A DNA stretch of 64,000 nt from an uncultured beta proteobacterium (GTDB lineage: Bacteria; Pseudomonadota; Gammaproteobacteria; Burkholderiales; Burkholderiaceae_C), in NCBI GenBank assembly GCA_903938815.1, contig CAJAES010000022.1:1-64000 (forward strand), written 5' to 3'. Positions 1 through 12,944 of this stretch are shown here, piece after piece. A program made the translations under genes and the position numbers. Every line of letters starts with the position of its first letter. Position 1 is the first letter of the stretch. The notes below the pieces were generated by a model, which ran no database searches, was not told the DNA's origin, and worked only from the letters and a program-made list of their open reading frames with translations.

Positions 1-3
1 GCG

Positions 4-30
4 TGGAGTGAACCCTTCGAGCTGGACCAC
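4..30 (+). repeat. IS3-family left terminal inverted repeat
   Basis: It starts TGGAGTGAACCC and ends TGGACCAC; the same two blocks occur inverted at the right end. The GCG at 1-3 is the left copy of the presumed target duplication. Confidence 0.88.
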
Positions 31-82
31 TTGGAGGCCTCGAGACTGATACGCTGGCTGGGCCTTCACCAGGAGAAGGTTT

Positions 83-445
83 ATGTCATCCAAAGCACCC
101 TACCGGCGGCACTCGCCGGAATTCAAGCTCCAGCTGTGCAGGGAGCTTCGTTCCGGCGAACTGCGGCGTAAAGACGCCCAGACGAAGTACAGCCTGTCAG
201 CAGCCCTCATCCACACTTGGCTGACGCAGTACGACCGAGGCGATACCGAGATGCAAGGGGTGGACCCTGTGCTGGTGGCCGATTACGAGGCCAGGATCGC
301 GGCGTTGGAGCGCAAGGTCGGCCAGCTCACCATGGAGTTGGACCTGCAAAAAAAAGCACCTCGCCTGCGCCTCGTGAGTGGCAGCGAGAACTCCTTGATC
401 ATCAGCGGCCCAAAGGCTGCTCCATCCGACGGGGATGTGAAGTGA
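83..445 (+). CDS. IS3-family transposase OrfA (helix-turn-helix subunit)
   Basis: This 120-residue protein is the DNA-binding N-terminal part of the IS3 transposase. Residues 1-50 resemble the family's helix-turn-helix ([16 protein letters not shown]), and residues about 66-92 form a leucine-rich coiled coil ([18 protein letters not shown]) typical of OrfA multimerisation. On its own it usually acts as a regulator. A -1 frameshift at the A8 run fuses it to OrfB. Its TGA stop overlaps the OrfB ATG in the sequence TGATG at 443-447. Confidence 0.9.
   Translation: MSSKAPYRRHSPEFKLQLCRELRSGELRRKDAQTKYSLSAALIHTWLTQYDRGDTEMQGVDPVLVADYEARIAALERKVGQLTMELDLQKKAPRLRLVSGSENSLIISGPKAAPSDGDVK
348..356 (+). 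promoter_or_regulatory. programmed -1 ribosomal frameshift site of the IS
   Basis: Eight A residues followed by G (A AAA AAG type) lie at the end of the OrfA coiled coil. Reading AAA at 353-355 and slipping back one base continues into the orfB frame with Ser-Thr-Ser. The fused OrfAB transposase would be about 385 residues (83 to 1239). The motif is seen directly; its use is inferred from other IS3 elements. Confidence 0.75.
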
Positions 446-1239
446 TGGAGATTCCTCGCAGCACCTTCTACTACCGCTCCACGGCCAAGGCGCTGGCGCT
501 CACCGACGGGCGGATCGTCGAGCTGATCAACGTCATCCAGGACGAACTGGCGGGTTACGGGTACCGGCGCATCACGCACGAGCTGCGTCGACGAGGCTAC
601 GCCGTCAATCACAAGCGCGTGGCGCGGGTCATGAAGGCCCATGGGCTGGGCATCAAGCGGCGCCGCCGGTTCGTGGCCACCACCGACAGTGATCACGACC
701 TGCCGATCTTCCCCAACCTCTATTGCAACGTGATCCCTGCCCGGCTGGACTTGGTATGGGTCGCCGACATCACCTACATCCGCATCACGAGCGGGTTTTG
801 CTACCTCGCGGCGATCTTGGATGCCTGTAGCCGCAGGGTCGTGGGCTACGCGATCTCCAAAAACATCAATACGCAGCTCACCCTGGCAGCGCTGAAGGCG
901 GCCATCCACGCCAGGAAGCCTGCTACAGGCTGCATTCACCACAGTGATCGGGGCAGCCAGTACGCCAGCGCGGCCTACCGACAGACCCTGGCTCAAGCGG
1001 GGATGTGCGGGTCGATGAGTTCGCCCGGCAACCCGTATCACAACGCCCAGGCAGAGAGCTTCATGAAGACCATCAAGGTTGAACAGGTGTACCTGGCCGG
1101 CTACGAGAGCTTCAAGGATGTCACAGCGCACTTGCCGAAGTTCATCGATGAGGTTTACAACGCAAAACGGCTTCACTCCGCGATCGGCTATATGCCGCCC
1201 AACGAATTCGAAGCTCAACTCGGCCTGTTGGCGGCTTAG
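445..1239 (+). CDS. IS3-family transposase OrfB (DDE integrase)
   Basis: This is the catalytic half of the IS3 transposase (264 residues from ATG 445; the frame is open from the frameshift site upstream). It has an HTH_21-like N-terminal segment ([19 protein letters not shown]) followed by an RNase-H-like rve core. The DDE triad is visible: D in WVADITYI, D in HHSDRGSQY, and E in [12 protein letters not shown], with the C-terminal [15 protein letters not shown] motif of the family. It acts in transposition of the element, mainly as the OrfAB fusion. No disruption is seen. Confidence 0.92.
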   Translation: MEIPRSTFYYRSTAKALALTDGRIVELINVIQDELAGYGYRRITHELRRRGYAVNHKRVARVMKAHGLGIKRRRRFVATTDSDHDLPIFPNLYCNVIPARLDLVWVADITYIRITSGFCYLAAILDACSRRVVGYAISKNINTQLTLAALKAAIHARKPATGCIHHSDRGSQYASAAYRQTLAQAGMCGSMSSPGNPYHNAQAESFMKTIKVEQVYLAGYESFKDVTAHLPKFIDEVYNAKRLHSAIGYMPPNEFEAQLGLLAA

Positions 1240-1254
1240 TTCGAAGTGCTCCTC

Positions 1255-1281
1255 GTGGTCCAACTTCAGGGGTTCACTCCA
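1255..1281 (-). repeat. IS3-family right terminal inverted repeat
   Basis: The reverse complement starts TGGAGTGAACCC and ends TGGACCAC, with four mismatches to the left repeat over 27 bp. GCG at 1282-1284 is the right copy of the target duplication. Confidence 0.88.
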
Positions 1282-1563
1282 GCGGGCACAGCCCGCGTAG
1301 CGAGATTTGCGGCCCCCCCTCGAGGTGAGCAGCGCAGGGTAGTCAGCCCGCAGGGCTGACCGCCACAGCTGGCGCCTGCACCGCGCGCCGCCTGCCGCGA
1401 CGCGCAACGTCACGAACAACGCCGCGACAGGCTCAGCCCGAACGCGCCCGGGATGAACTGGCGTGGGATGAACGTCCGCATGTGGCCGTTCTTTGCCATC
1501 CACCACTCCGAACTCGAACGCCAGCTTCAGCAGACTGCGGGCGTCCGGCCACTCCGCGACGCC
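1282..1563. other. intergenic stretch between the IS and xth, with a hairpin
   Basis: No convincing gene is seen here. It contains a perfect 8-bp inverted repeat with a 3-base loop at 1342-1360 (GTCAGCCC / GGGCTGAC) without a T-tract. It lies downstream of the minus-strand exonuclease gene and was presumably continuous with sequence left of the window before the IS inserted. Confidence 0.4.
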
Positions 1564-2349
1564 TCAGAGTTCGAAGTCGTAGTCGATCGTCAGCGGCGCG
1601 TGGTCGCTGAACCGCTTGTCGAGGTAGATCGACTCGCGCCGGGCGGTCGCGGCGATGCCGGGCGTGGCCAGCTGGTAGTCGATGCGCCAGCCCACGTTCT
1701 TCGCCCAGGCCTGACCGCGGTTGCTCCACCAGGTGTACTGGTCGGGGTTCGGGTTCAGCGTGCGGAACACGTCGACCAGGCCGCCTTCGGTCAGCAGCGT
1801 GGTCATCCACGCGCGCTCCTCGGGCGTGAAGCCGCTGTTCTTCTGGTTGCTGCGCCAGTTCTTCAGGTCGATGGCCTGGTGCGCGATGTTGATGTCGCCC
1901 ACCAGGATGAACTCGCGCTCGGCCTTCAGCGCCATCAGGTGCGGGTACATGCAACCCAGGAAGCGGAACTTGGCCAGCTGCCGCTCCTCGCTGCTGGAGC
2001 CGCTGGGGAAGTAGCAGCTGATGACGCTGAACTTGCGCTTCGGCGTATCGAAACGGGCCTCGACGTACCGCCCTTCCGTGTCGAACTCGCCGCCATCGAA
2101 GCCGGCGATCACGTCGCTGGGCGCCTTGCGGGTGTAGAGGCCGACGCCGGAGTAGCCCTTCTTCTCGGCGTAGTGGAAGTGGCCGTCCATCCCGGCGACA
2201 TTCTCGAAGCGCCCGGCGACATGCTCGTTCTGGGCCTTCACCTCCTGCACGCCCATACAATCGGCGCCCGTTTGCGCCGCCCATTCGAGGAAGCCCTTGT
2301 CGGCCGCCGAGCGGATGCCGTTCAGGTTGAGCGTGACCAGTCTAAACAA
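1564..2349 (-). CDS. xth: exodeoxyribonuclease III (AP endonuclease)
   Basis: This is an Mg-dependent 3'-5' exonuclease and AP endonuclease of base-excision repair (ExoIII/APE1 fold, EEP superfamily). Visible motifs are LNLNGIRSA at the start, the metal-binding Glu in MGVQEVKA, the active-site DIN in VGDINIAH, and the C-terminal SDHAPLT. The TTG at 2349 is preferred: a GGAG lies six bases upstream, and it gives the usual N-terminus [10 protein letters not shown] (261 residues). An ATG at 2361 is the alternative; it overlaps the divergent pyrE start in a CATG palindrome but has no Shine-Dalgarno. Confidence 0.9.
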   Translation of the reverse strand: MFRLVTLNLNGIRSAADKGFLEWAAQTGADCMGVQEVKAQNEHVAGRFENVAGMDGHFHYAEKKGYSGVGLYTRKAPSDVIAGFDGGEFDTEGRYVEARFDTPKRKFSVISCYFPSGSSSEERQLAKFRFLGCMYPHLMALKAEREFILVGDINIAHQAIDLKNWRSNQKNSGFTPEERAWMTTLLTEGGLVDVFRTLNPNPDQYTWWSNRGQAWAKNVGWRIDYQLATPGIAATARRESIYLDKRFSDHAPLTIDYDFEL

Positions 2350-2359
2350 GGAAGACTCC

Positions 2360-3037
2360 ATGACAGATGAACGCGGCACCGACCCTCTCGCGCAGGAATT
2401 CGTGCGCTTCGCGGTCGAAGCCGGGGTGCTGCGCTTCGGTGAGTTCAAGACGAAGGCGGGGCGGCTGTCGCCCTACTTCTTCAACGCCGGTCTGTTCGAT
2501 GACGGCGCGAAACTCGGGCGGCTCGCTTCATTCTATGCACGCCGCCTGCTGGCCTCGGGCATCCAGTTCGACATGCTCTTCGGGCCTGCCTACAAGGGCA
2601 TCACGCTGGCGGCGGCAGTGGCCATCGAGCTCGCGCGGCTGGGCCGCAACGTGCCCTTCGCCTACAACCGCAAGGAAGCCAAGGACCACGGCGAAGGCGG
2701 CACACTGGTCGGCGCAAAGGTCACGGGAAACGTTCTCATCATCGACGACGTCATTTCTGCGGGCACTTCGGTGCGGGAATCGATCGCGATGATCCAGGCC
2801 GCAGGGGCCACGCCCTGCGGCGTGGCCATTGCGCTGGACCGGCAGGAAAAGGCCACCGAGAACGGCGCGGATGTTCCCTGGTCGGCCGTGCAATACGTCC
2901 GTACCCAGCTGAAACTGGAAGTAGCGGCCATTGCGACTCTTGATGACCTGCTGCAGTATCTGGAAACGGGAGAAGATCCTTCCCTGCGCGCGGCCACCGG
3001 GCCGGTGCAGGCGTACCGAGCGCGCTACGGAACCTGA
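2360..3037 (+). CDS. pyrE: orotate phosphoribosyltransferase
   Basis: It converts orotate and PRPP to orotidine 5'-phosphate in de novo pyrimidine synthesis. The 225-residue protein has normal length and carries the PRPP-binding signature [16 protein letters not shown] at about residues 117-132 and the [14 protein letters not shown] loop. The start ATG at 2360 has AAGGA about seven bases upstream. It is divergent from xth with essentially no spacer, so its promoter must lie within the 5' part of xth. A DUF4124 gene follows after 14 bp. Confidence 0.96.
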   Translation: MTDERGTDPLAQEFVRFAVEAGVLRFGEFKTKAGRLSPYFFNAGLFDDGAKLGRLASFYARRLLASGIQFDMLFGPAYKGITLAAAVAIELARLGRNVPFAYNRKEAKDHGEGGTLVGAKVTGNVLIIDDVISAGTSVRESIAMIQAAGATPCGVAIALDRQEKATENGADVPWSAVQYVRTQLKLEVAAIATLDDLLQYLETGEDPSLRAATGPVQAYRARYGT

Positions 3038-3051
3038 GTGCCACTGACACC

Positions 3052-3783
3052 ATGCCGATGAATCCCGAGGTCAACAGCGTCAACAGCAACCAGGGCTTCA
3101 GGAGCCTGGGGCTGCTGGCCCTGGCGCTGCTGTGCCAGGCCGCTGCCGCCCAGTCGGCCGGCAAGAGCGCGTCGACCCCCGCGGGCATCTACACCTGCGT
3201 CGACGACAAGGGCCGCAAGCTCACCTCGGACCGCCCCATCCCCGAGTGCACGCACAAGGAACAGCGGCTGCTCAACAAGGACGGCTCGCTGCGCGGCATC
3301 CGCCCGCCGACGCTGACCGCCGAGGAACGTGCCGAGAAGGAAGCCCAGGAGCGCAAGGCGGCCGAAGCCCGTGCCGCGCAGGCCGATGCCGTGCGCCGCG
3401 ACCGCAACCTGATGGGCCGTTACCCCGACCAGGCCGCGCACGACAAGGCCCGCGTGGCGGCGCTGGACACCATCAAGCTGGCCATCCGCGCGTCTTCCCT
3501 GCGCCTTGAAGCGCTGGGGCTGGACCGCAAGCCGCTGATGGACGAATCCGAGTTCTACGCTGGCAAGCCGCTGCCTGCCGCGTTGAAATCGCAGCTCGAC
3601 GCGAACGATGCCGCCTTCGCGGCCCAGCGTTCGGCCATGCAGACGCAGGAGGCCGAGCTGGCGCGCATCAACAAGCTCTACGACGCCGAACTCGGGCACC
3701 TGAAGCGCCTGTGGGCCGGTGCTGCGCCCGGCTCGCTGGGCGCGGTGGCCGCAGCGCCGAGCGCCAGCCGCCCTACGCGCTGA
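3052..3783 (+). CDS. DUF4124 domain-containing secreted protein
   Basis: This 243-residue protein is probably periplasmic. Residues 1-33 hold a hydrophobic segment (LGLLALALLCQAAAAQ) that looks like a signal peptide behind an unusually long N-terminus. A DUF4124 domain follows (IYTCVDDKGRKLTSDRPIPEC, two Cys), then a charged Ala/Glu/Arg-rich helix at about residues 85-125 and a low-complexity C-terminus. The biochemical role of DUF4124 is unknown. The position next to pyrE suggests cotranscription. Confidence 0.8.
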   Translation: MPMNPEVNSVNSNQGFRSLGLLALALLCQAAAAQSAGKSASTPAGIYTCVDDKGRKLTSDRPIPECTHKEQRLLNKDGSLRGIRPPTLTAEERAEKEAQERKAAEARAAQADAVRRDRNLMGRYPDQAAHDKARVAALDTIKLAIRASSLRLEALGLDRKPLMDESEFYAGKPLPAALKSQLDANDAAFAAQRSAMQTQEAELARINKLYDAELGHLKRLWAGAAPGSLGAVAAAPSASRPTR

Positions 3784-3813
3784 GCTCGCGCGCCAAGGCC
3801 GGGGGCCTGGCCC

Positions 3814-8241
<4,428 letters not shown>

Positions 8242-8272
8242 GCACTGGCGCGGCCCGTTCGCGCACCCCGCC

Positions 8273-9208
8273 ATGCCTCTGGGCACCCTGGACCGCACAC
8301 CGCCGCCCTTCTTTCGCCAGGGGCCTTCCGCCCTGACCAAGCTCGCGGTGTGCACGGCGCTCGCCTTCTTCCTGATGGCGGCCGACTCCCGCTTCGCCTT
8401 CGTGGTGCCGCTGCGCGCCGGCCTGGCCACGGCCCTGCTGCCGGTGCAGCGCGCGCTGATGGTGCCCGTCGACCTGCTGATGGGCGGCGGCGGCTACCTG
8501 CGTGGCCTGCAGCAGGCGCAGTCCGCCGAGGCCGAGGCCCGGCGGCTGCAGGCCACGCTGGCCGAGAAGGCCATGCGCGCCGACGCCCTGGCCGCCGAGA
8601 ACGCGCAGCTGCGCGGCCTGCTGGCCCTGTCGCCGGCGCTGACGCCGCGCTACCAGGCGGCCGAAGTGATGTTCGAGGCGCGCGACCCGTACTCCCGCAA
8701 GGTCTTCATCGACCGCGGGCAGGCCCAGGGCGTGCGCGCGGGCGCCCCGGTGATCGACCCCTCCGGCGTCCTGGGGCAGGTGACGCGTGTCTACCCGCTG
8801 AGCGCCGAGGTCACGCTGCTGACCGACCGTGAAGCCGCCATCCCGGTGCTGAACCAGCGCACGCGCCAGCGCGCCGCGGCGTTCGGCGGCATCCGCGGGC
8901 CGGACGGCGCCACGATGGAGCTGCGCTTCATGTCGGCCAACTCCGACGTGAAGCCCGGAGACCTGCTGGAAACCAGCGGCCTGGACGGTCTGTACCCGCC
9001 CGGCCTGCCCGTGGCGCGGGTGCTGACCGTGGAGCGCCGCGTCGAGGGCGGCTTCGCGCGGGTGCTGCTGACAGCCGCGGCCCCTGCCGACGGCGTGCGG
9101 CACGTGCTGGTGCTGGAGCCGATGGCCACGCAGCGGCCCGACCCGCCGCAGGCGGCGGCGGCTGCGTCGGCCGCGGCGTCAGCGCCCTTCGGAAGGGCTC
9201 GGCGATGA
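8273..9208 (+). CDS. mreC: rod shape-determining protein MreC
   Basis: This bitopic inner-membrane scaffold links MreB to the PBP2-RodA synthase. The 311-residue protein has one N-terminal membrane segment (about residues 20-45), a coiled coil (QAQSAEAEARRLQATLAEKA) and the periplasmic beta-barrel core (VFIDRGQAQGVRAGAPVIDPSGVLGQV). The C-terminus is an Ala-rich low-complexity tail. It starts 31 bp after mreB and overlaps mreD by 4 bp (ATGA). Confidence 0.95.
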   Translation: MPLGTLDRTPPPFFRQGPSALTKLAVCTALAFFLMAADSRFAFVVPLRAGLATALLPVQRALMVPVDLLMGGGGYLRGLQQAQSAEAEARRLQATLAEKAMRADALAAENAQLRGLLALSPALTPRYQAAEVMFEARDPYSRKVFIDRGQAQGVRAGAPVIDPSGVLGQVTRVYPLSAEVTLLTDREAAIPVLNQRTRQRAAAFGGIRGPDGATMELRFMSANSDVKPGDLLETSGLDGLYPPGLPVARVLTVERRVEGGFARVLLTAAAPADGVRHVLVLEPMATQRPDPPQAAAAASAAASAPFGRARR

Positions 9209-9723
9209 TCATGCGCTCCGGGGACCAGCTGCTGCTGCCCGTCAACCCGCTCTTCATCCTCTTCACGCTGCTGGTCGCGCTGGCGACCAACCTGCTGCCG
9301 CTGGGCCGCACGCCGGCGCTGCCGGACCTGCTGGCGCTGGTGCTGGTGTTCTGGGCCGTGCACCAGCCGCGCCGGGTGGGCATCTTCGTGGCCTTCGGCT
9401 TCGGCCTCGCGATGGACGTGCACCAGGGCGCGCTGCTCGGGCAGCACGCGCTGTCCTACACGCTGCTGTCCTTTGGGGCCATCGCGATGCACCGGCGCCT
9501 GACCTGGTTCGACCTGCCCGGCCAGATGCTGCAGGTGCTGCCGCTCTTCCTGGTGGCGCAGCTCGTCACGCTGCTGGTGCGGCTGGCGGCGGGCGGCATG
9601 TTCCCCGGCTGGTCGCTGTGGCTTGCGCCGCTGTTCCAGGCGCTGCTGTGGCCGGTGGCCACGCTGCTTCTGCTGGCGCCGCAGCGGCGTGCGCCCGATC
9701 CGGATCAGAATCGACCGCTGTGA
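9205..9723 (+). CDS. mreD: rod shape-determining protein MreD
   Basis: This 172-residue polytopic inner-membrane protein of the elongasome has about five hydrophobic segments and the family's PDLLALVLVFWAVHQPRRVGI and FGLAMDVHQGALLGQHAL region. The ATG at 9205 lies inside the mreC stop. The next gene starts with GTG overlapping its own stop (GTGA). Confidence 0.93.
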   Translation: MIMRSGDQLLLPVNPLFILFTLLVALATNLLPLGRTPALPDLLALVLVFWAVHQPRRVGIFVAFGFGLAMDVHQGALLGQHALSYTLLSFGAIAMHRRLTWFDLPGQMLQVLPLFLVAQLVTLLVRLAAGGMFPGWSLWLAPLFQALLWPVATLLLLAPQRRAPDPDQNRPL

Positions 9724-11696
9724 ACCGCACCGCGCTGAAGGACATCGAAAGCGAGCTCGACCGCTTCCGCGGCCGCCTGCTCGCCGCCGCGCTCTTCGTG
9801 CTGTTCACCTTCGGCCTGCTGGCCGCGCGGCTGGTCTACCTGCAGGTGATCCGGCACGACGAGCTCTCCACGCAGGCCGAGGTCAACCGCATCGCGGTGC
9901 TGCCCATCGTGCCCAACCGCGGGCTCATCGTCGACCGCAACGGCGTGGTGCTGGCCAACAACTACTCGGCCTACACGCTGGAGGTCACGCCGTCGAAAGC
10001 GGGCCCGCTGGAGCCGCTGATCGAACAGCTCGCCGAGCTCGTCGAGATCGGCCCCGGCGACCGCCGCCGGTTCCGGCGGCTGCTCGACGAAGGCAAGAGC
10101 TTCGATTCGATCCCGCTGCGCAACCGCCTGACCGACGAGGAAGTGGCGCGCTTCATGGCGCAGCGCTTCCGGTTTCCCGGCGTGGACGTCAACGCGCGGC
10201 TGTTCCGGCACTACCCGCTGGGCGAGACCGGCAGCCACCTGCTGGGCTACATCGGCCGCATCAACACCGCCGAGAAGAAGCTCATCGACGACTGGCCCGA
10301 GGAGCAGCAGAGCAACTACAAGGGCACCGACGTCATCGGCAAGCTGGGGCTTGAGCAGCGCTACGAGCAGGAGCTGCACGGCGCGACCGGGTTCGAGGAG
10401 GTCGAGCAGACGGCCGGCGGGCGCGCCGTGCGCCGCCTTCAGAGCCACCCGCCGACGCCGGGCGACAAGCTCGTGCTGTCGGTCGACATCCGCCTGCAGG
10501 CTCTGGTGGAGCGGTTGTTCGGTGACCGCCGCGGCGCCCTCGTGGCCATCGATCCGCGCAACGGCGAACTGCTCGCCTTCGTGAGCAAGCCCACGTTCGA
10601 CCCCAACCTGTTCGTCGACGGCATCGATGTGGAGAGCTGGCGCGGGCTCAACGAGAGCATCGACAAGCCGCTGCTCAACCGCGCGCTGCGCGGCACCTAC
10701 CCGCCGGGCTCCACCTTCAAGCCCTTCATGGCGATCGCGGCGCTGAACACCGGCAAGCGCAGCCCCACGGCCATCATCCAGGACAACGGCACCTTCCAGT
10801 TCGGCAACCACGTCTTCCGCAGCCACGGCGACAAGGGCCTGGGGCCGGTGGACATGACGCGCAGCATCGTCAAGTCGAGCAACGTCTACTACTACTCGCT
10901 GGCCAACGACATGGGCGTGGACCTGATCCACGAGCAGCTCGAGCCCTTCGGCTTCGGCCGCCGCACCGAGATCGATCTCGACGGCGAGCTCACCGGCGTC
11001 CTGCCTTCCACCGAGTGGAAGAAGCGCAGCTACAAGCGGCCGGAGCAGCAGCGCTGGTACGCCGGCGAGACCATCTCGCTGGGCATCGGCCAGGGCTACA
11101 ACAACTTCACGATGCTGCAGCTGGCCACGGCCACCGCCACGCTGGCCAGCGGCGGGCAGCGCTTCAGGCCGCGCCTGGTGCGCGAGATCGAGAACGTCGT
11201 CACCGGCGAACGCCGCCGCATCGCCAGCGACGCCATCGAGCCGCTGCCGATCAGGCCCGAGCACGCCCGGCTGATCCTCGAGGCCCTGGAAGGCGTCACG
11301 CTCGAGGGCACGTCTGCTCGCGTGTTCGCCGGCGCGCCCTACCGCAGCGGCGGCAAGACAGGCACCGCGCAGGCGGTGTCGATCCGGCAGAACGAGAAGT
11401 ACGACGCCCGCAAGCTCGGCGAATTCCAGCGCGACCATTCGCTGTACATCGCGGTCGCACCCATCGAGGCGCCGACGGTGGCGCTGGCCATCGTGGTCGA
11501 GAACGCCGGCTTCGGCGCCGCGGCTGCTGCGCCCATCGCGCGCCGCGCCATCGACTACCTGCTGCTCGGGCAGGTGCCGAGCGAGGAAGACATCGCCGCC
11601 GTGCAGCGCGGCGAGGGCGGCCCCCCTGCCGGCAAGGCACGGCCCGCGGCGGAGTTCGTGCTGCCTGGCGCCACCGGCGCCGGAGGCCCGCAGTGA
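9720..11696 (+). CDS. mrdA: penicillin-binding protein 2 (elongasome transpeptidase)
   Basis: PBP2 cross-links peptidoglycan during cell elongation with RodA. The 658-residue class B PBP has an N-terminal membrane anchor (about residues 18-40), a pedestal domain (NRGLIVDRNGVVLANNYSAY), and the transpeptidase motifs S331-T-F-K, SSN (VKSSNVYYYS) and K546-T-G (GGKTGTAQ). The GTG at 9720 overlaps the mreD stop, and its TGA overlaps the rodA GTG, so the four downstream genes are translationally chained. Confidence 0.97.
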   Translation: MNRTALKDIESELDRFRGRLLAAALFVLFTFGLLAARLVYLQVIRHDELSTQAEVNRIAVLPIVPNRGLIVDRNGVVLANNYSAYTLEVTPSKAGPLEPLIEQLAELVEIGPGDRRRFRRLLDEGKSFDSIPLRNRLTDEEVARFMAQRFRFPGVDVNARLFRHYPLGETGSHLLGYIGRINTAEKKLIDDWPEEQQSNYKGTDVIGKLGLEQRYEQELHGATGFEEVEQTAGGRAVRRLQSHPPTPGDKLVLSVDIRLQALVERLFGDRRGALVAIDPRNGELLAFVSKPTFDPNLFVDGIDVESWRGLNESIDKPLLNRALRGTYPPGSTFKPFMAIAALNTGKRSPTAIIQDNGTFQFGNHVFRSHGDKGLGPVDMTRSIVKSSNVYYYSLANDMGVDLIHEQLEPFGFGRRTEIDLDGELTGVLPSTEWKKRSYKRPEQQRWYAGETISLGIGQGYNNFTMLQLATATATLASGGQRFRPRLVREIENVVTGERRRIASDAIEPLPIRPEHARLILEALEGVTLEGTSARVFAGAPYRSGGKTGTAQAVSIRQNEKYDARKLGEFQRDHSLYIAVAPIEAPTVALAIVVENAGFGAAAAAPIARRAIDYLLLGQVPSEEDIAAVQRGEGGPPAGKARPAAEFVLPGATGAGGPQ

Positions 11697-12847
11697 ACGC
11701 CGTCTTCGAGCAACCCTCGATCTGGCGCCGTGGCGCGCGCGTCTTCGAAGGCTTCGACGGCCCGCTGATGACGGCCATCATGATGCTGGCCGCCATCGGC
11801 CTGGTGGTGATGTATTCGGCGGGTTTCGACCACGGGACCCGCTTCGTCGATCACGCGCGCAACATGGGCATCGCGCTGGCGGTGCTGTTCGTGGTGGCGC
11901 AGGTGCCGCCGCACCGGCTGATGTCGCTGGCCGTGCCGCTGTACACAGTGGGCGTGGCCCTGCTGGTGGCCACCGCGCTGTTCGGCGTCACGAAGAAGGG
12001 CGCCACGCGCTGGCTGAACGTCGGCGTCGTCATCCAGCCCTCGGAAATGCTGAAGATCGCGATGCCGCTGATGCTGGCGTGGTGGTTCCAGAAGCGCGAA
12101 GGCCAGTTGCGCGTGCTCGACTTCGCGATCGCGGCGGCCCTGCTGCTGGTGCCGGTGGGCCTGGTGCTCAAGCAGCCCGACCTCGGCACCTCGCTGCTGA
12201 TCCTCTCGGCGGGTCTGTTCGTGATCTTCTTCGCCGGGCTGTCCTGGAAGCTCATCGTGCCGGTGTTCGCCATCGGCGCCATCGGCATCCTGGCGCTGGT
12301 GCTCAGCGGCGACGCCATCTGCCAGGACGGCGTCAAGTGGCCCGGCATGCGCGACTACCAGAAGACCCGCGTGTGCACCCTGCTCGACCCCACGAAGGAC
12401 CCCCTGGGCAAGGGCTTCCACATCCTGCAGGGCGAGATCGCCATCGGCTCGGGCGGGCTCACAGGCAAGGGCTTCATGCAGGGCACGCAGACCCACCTGG
12501 AGTTCATTCCCGAGCGCACCACCGACTTCATCTTCGCGGCGCTCTCCGAGGAGTTCGGCCTCGCCGGGGTGGGCGCGCTGATGCTGTGCTTCCTGTTCCT
12601 GATCTACCGCGGCCTGTGGATCGCGGCCATGGGCCCGACGCTGTTCGCGCGTCTGCTGGCCGGCGCGATCACGCTGAGCCTGTTCACCTACGCCTTCGTC
12701 AACATGGGCATGGTCAGCGGGATCCTGCCGGTGGTGGGCGTGCCGCTGCCGTTCATCAGTTACGGTGGCACCGCCATGGTGACGCTGGGCCTGGGGCTCG
12801 GCATCCTGATGTCGGTGGCGCGGGCGCGCCGGCTGATGCAGTCCTGA
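11693..12847 (+). CDS. rodA: peptidoglycan glycosyltransferase RodA
   Basis: This SEDS-family lipid II polymerase works with PBP2. The 384-residue protein has about ten membrane segments and the SEDS signatures KKGATRWLNVGVVIQPSEMLK, KQPDLGTSLLI and PVVGVPLPFISYGGTAM. The GTG at 11693 overlaps the mrdA stop. It is the last gene of the mre operon; a dehydrogenase gene follows after about 97 bp. Confidence 0.96.
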   Translation: MNAVFEQPSIWRRGARVFEGFDGPLMTAIMMLAAIGLVVMYSAGFDHGTRFVDHARNMGIALAVLFVVAQVPPHRLMSLAVPLYTVGVALLVATALFGVTKKGATRWLNVGVVIQPSEMLKIAMPLMLAWWFQKREGQLRVLDFAIAAALLLVPVGLVLKQPDLGTSLLILSAGLFVIFFAGLSWKLIVPVFAIGAIGILALVLSGDAICQDGVKWPGMRDYQKTRVCTLLDPTKDPLGKGFHILQGEIAIGSGGLTGKGFMQGTQTHLEFIPERTTDFIFAALSEEFGLAGVGALMLCFLFLIYRGLWIAAMGPTLFARLLAGAITLSLFTYAFVNMGMVSGILPVVGVPLPFISYGGTAMVTLGLGLGILMSVARARRLMQS

Positions 12848-12901
12848 TGGCAGTGCGGGTCTCGCTGGCTGAAACGGCCGCGGGCACCGTCTGGATCGAA
12901 C

Positions 12902-12937
12902 GAACCGGGTGAACCGGATGAGTCGGATGAATCGGAG
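12902..12937 (+). repeat. four degenerate 9-bp tandem units before the dehydrogenase gene
   Basis: The units are GAACCGGGT, GAACCGGAT, GAGTCGGAT and GAATCGGAG. They create several in-frame start codons nine bases apart ahead of the favoured ATG at 12945; the last unit supplies its GGAG. Similar 9-bp arrays occur inside this gene and at the end of the next one. Confidence 0.6.
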
Positions 12938-12944
12938 CGAGCAC

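Larger units (their letters stand above)
4..1281 (+). mobile_element. IS3-family insertion sequence, complete
   Basis: The element is bounded by imperfect 27-bp terminal inverted repeats at 4-30 and 1255-1281, which match at 23 of 27 positions and share the outer 12 bases TGGAGTGAACCC. It carries overlapping orfA and orfB and an A-rich frameshift site, the classical IS3 layout. The triplet GCG flanks both ends (1-3 and 1282-1284), consistent with a 3-bp target duplication typical of the family. Both reading frames and the DDE residues look intact, so it is probably a recent, transposition-competent insertion. Confidence 0.93.

Noticed and set aside
1342..1360. Hairpin as an xth terminator or small RNA
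   Set aside because: It lacks a T-tract and lies over 200 bp from the xth stop. There is no promoter evidence for an RNA gene.
283..1506. 407-codon minus-strand frame across the IS element
   Set aside because: It is antisense to the transposase genes, crosses the IS boundary into flanking DNA and has no recognisable domain.
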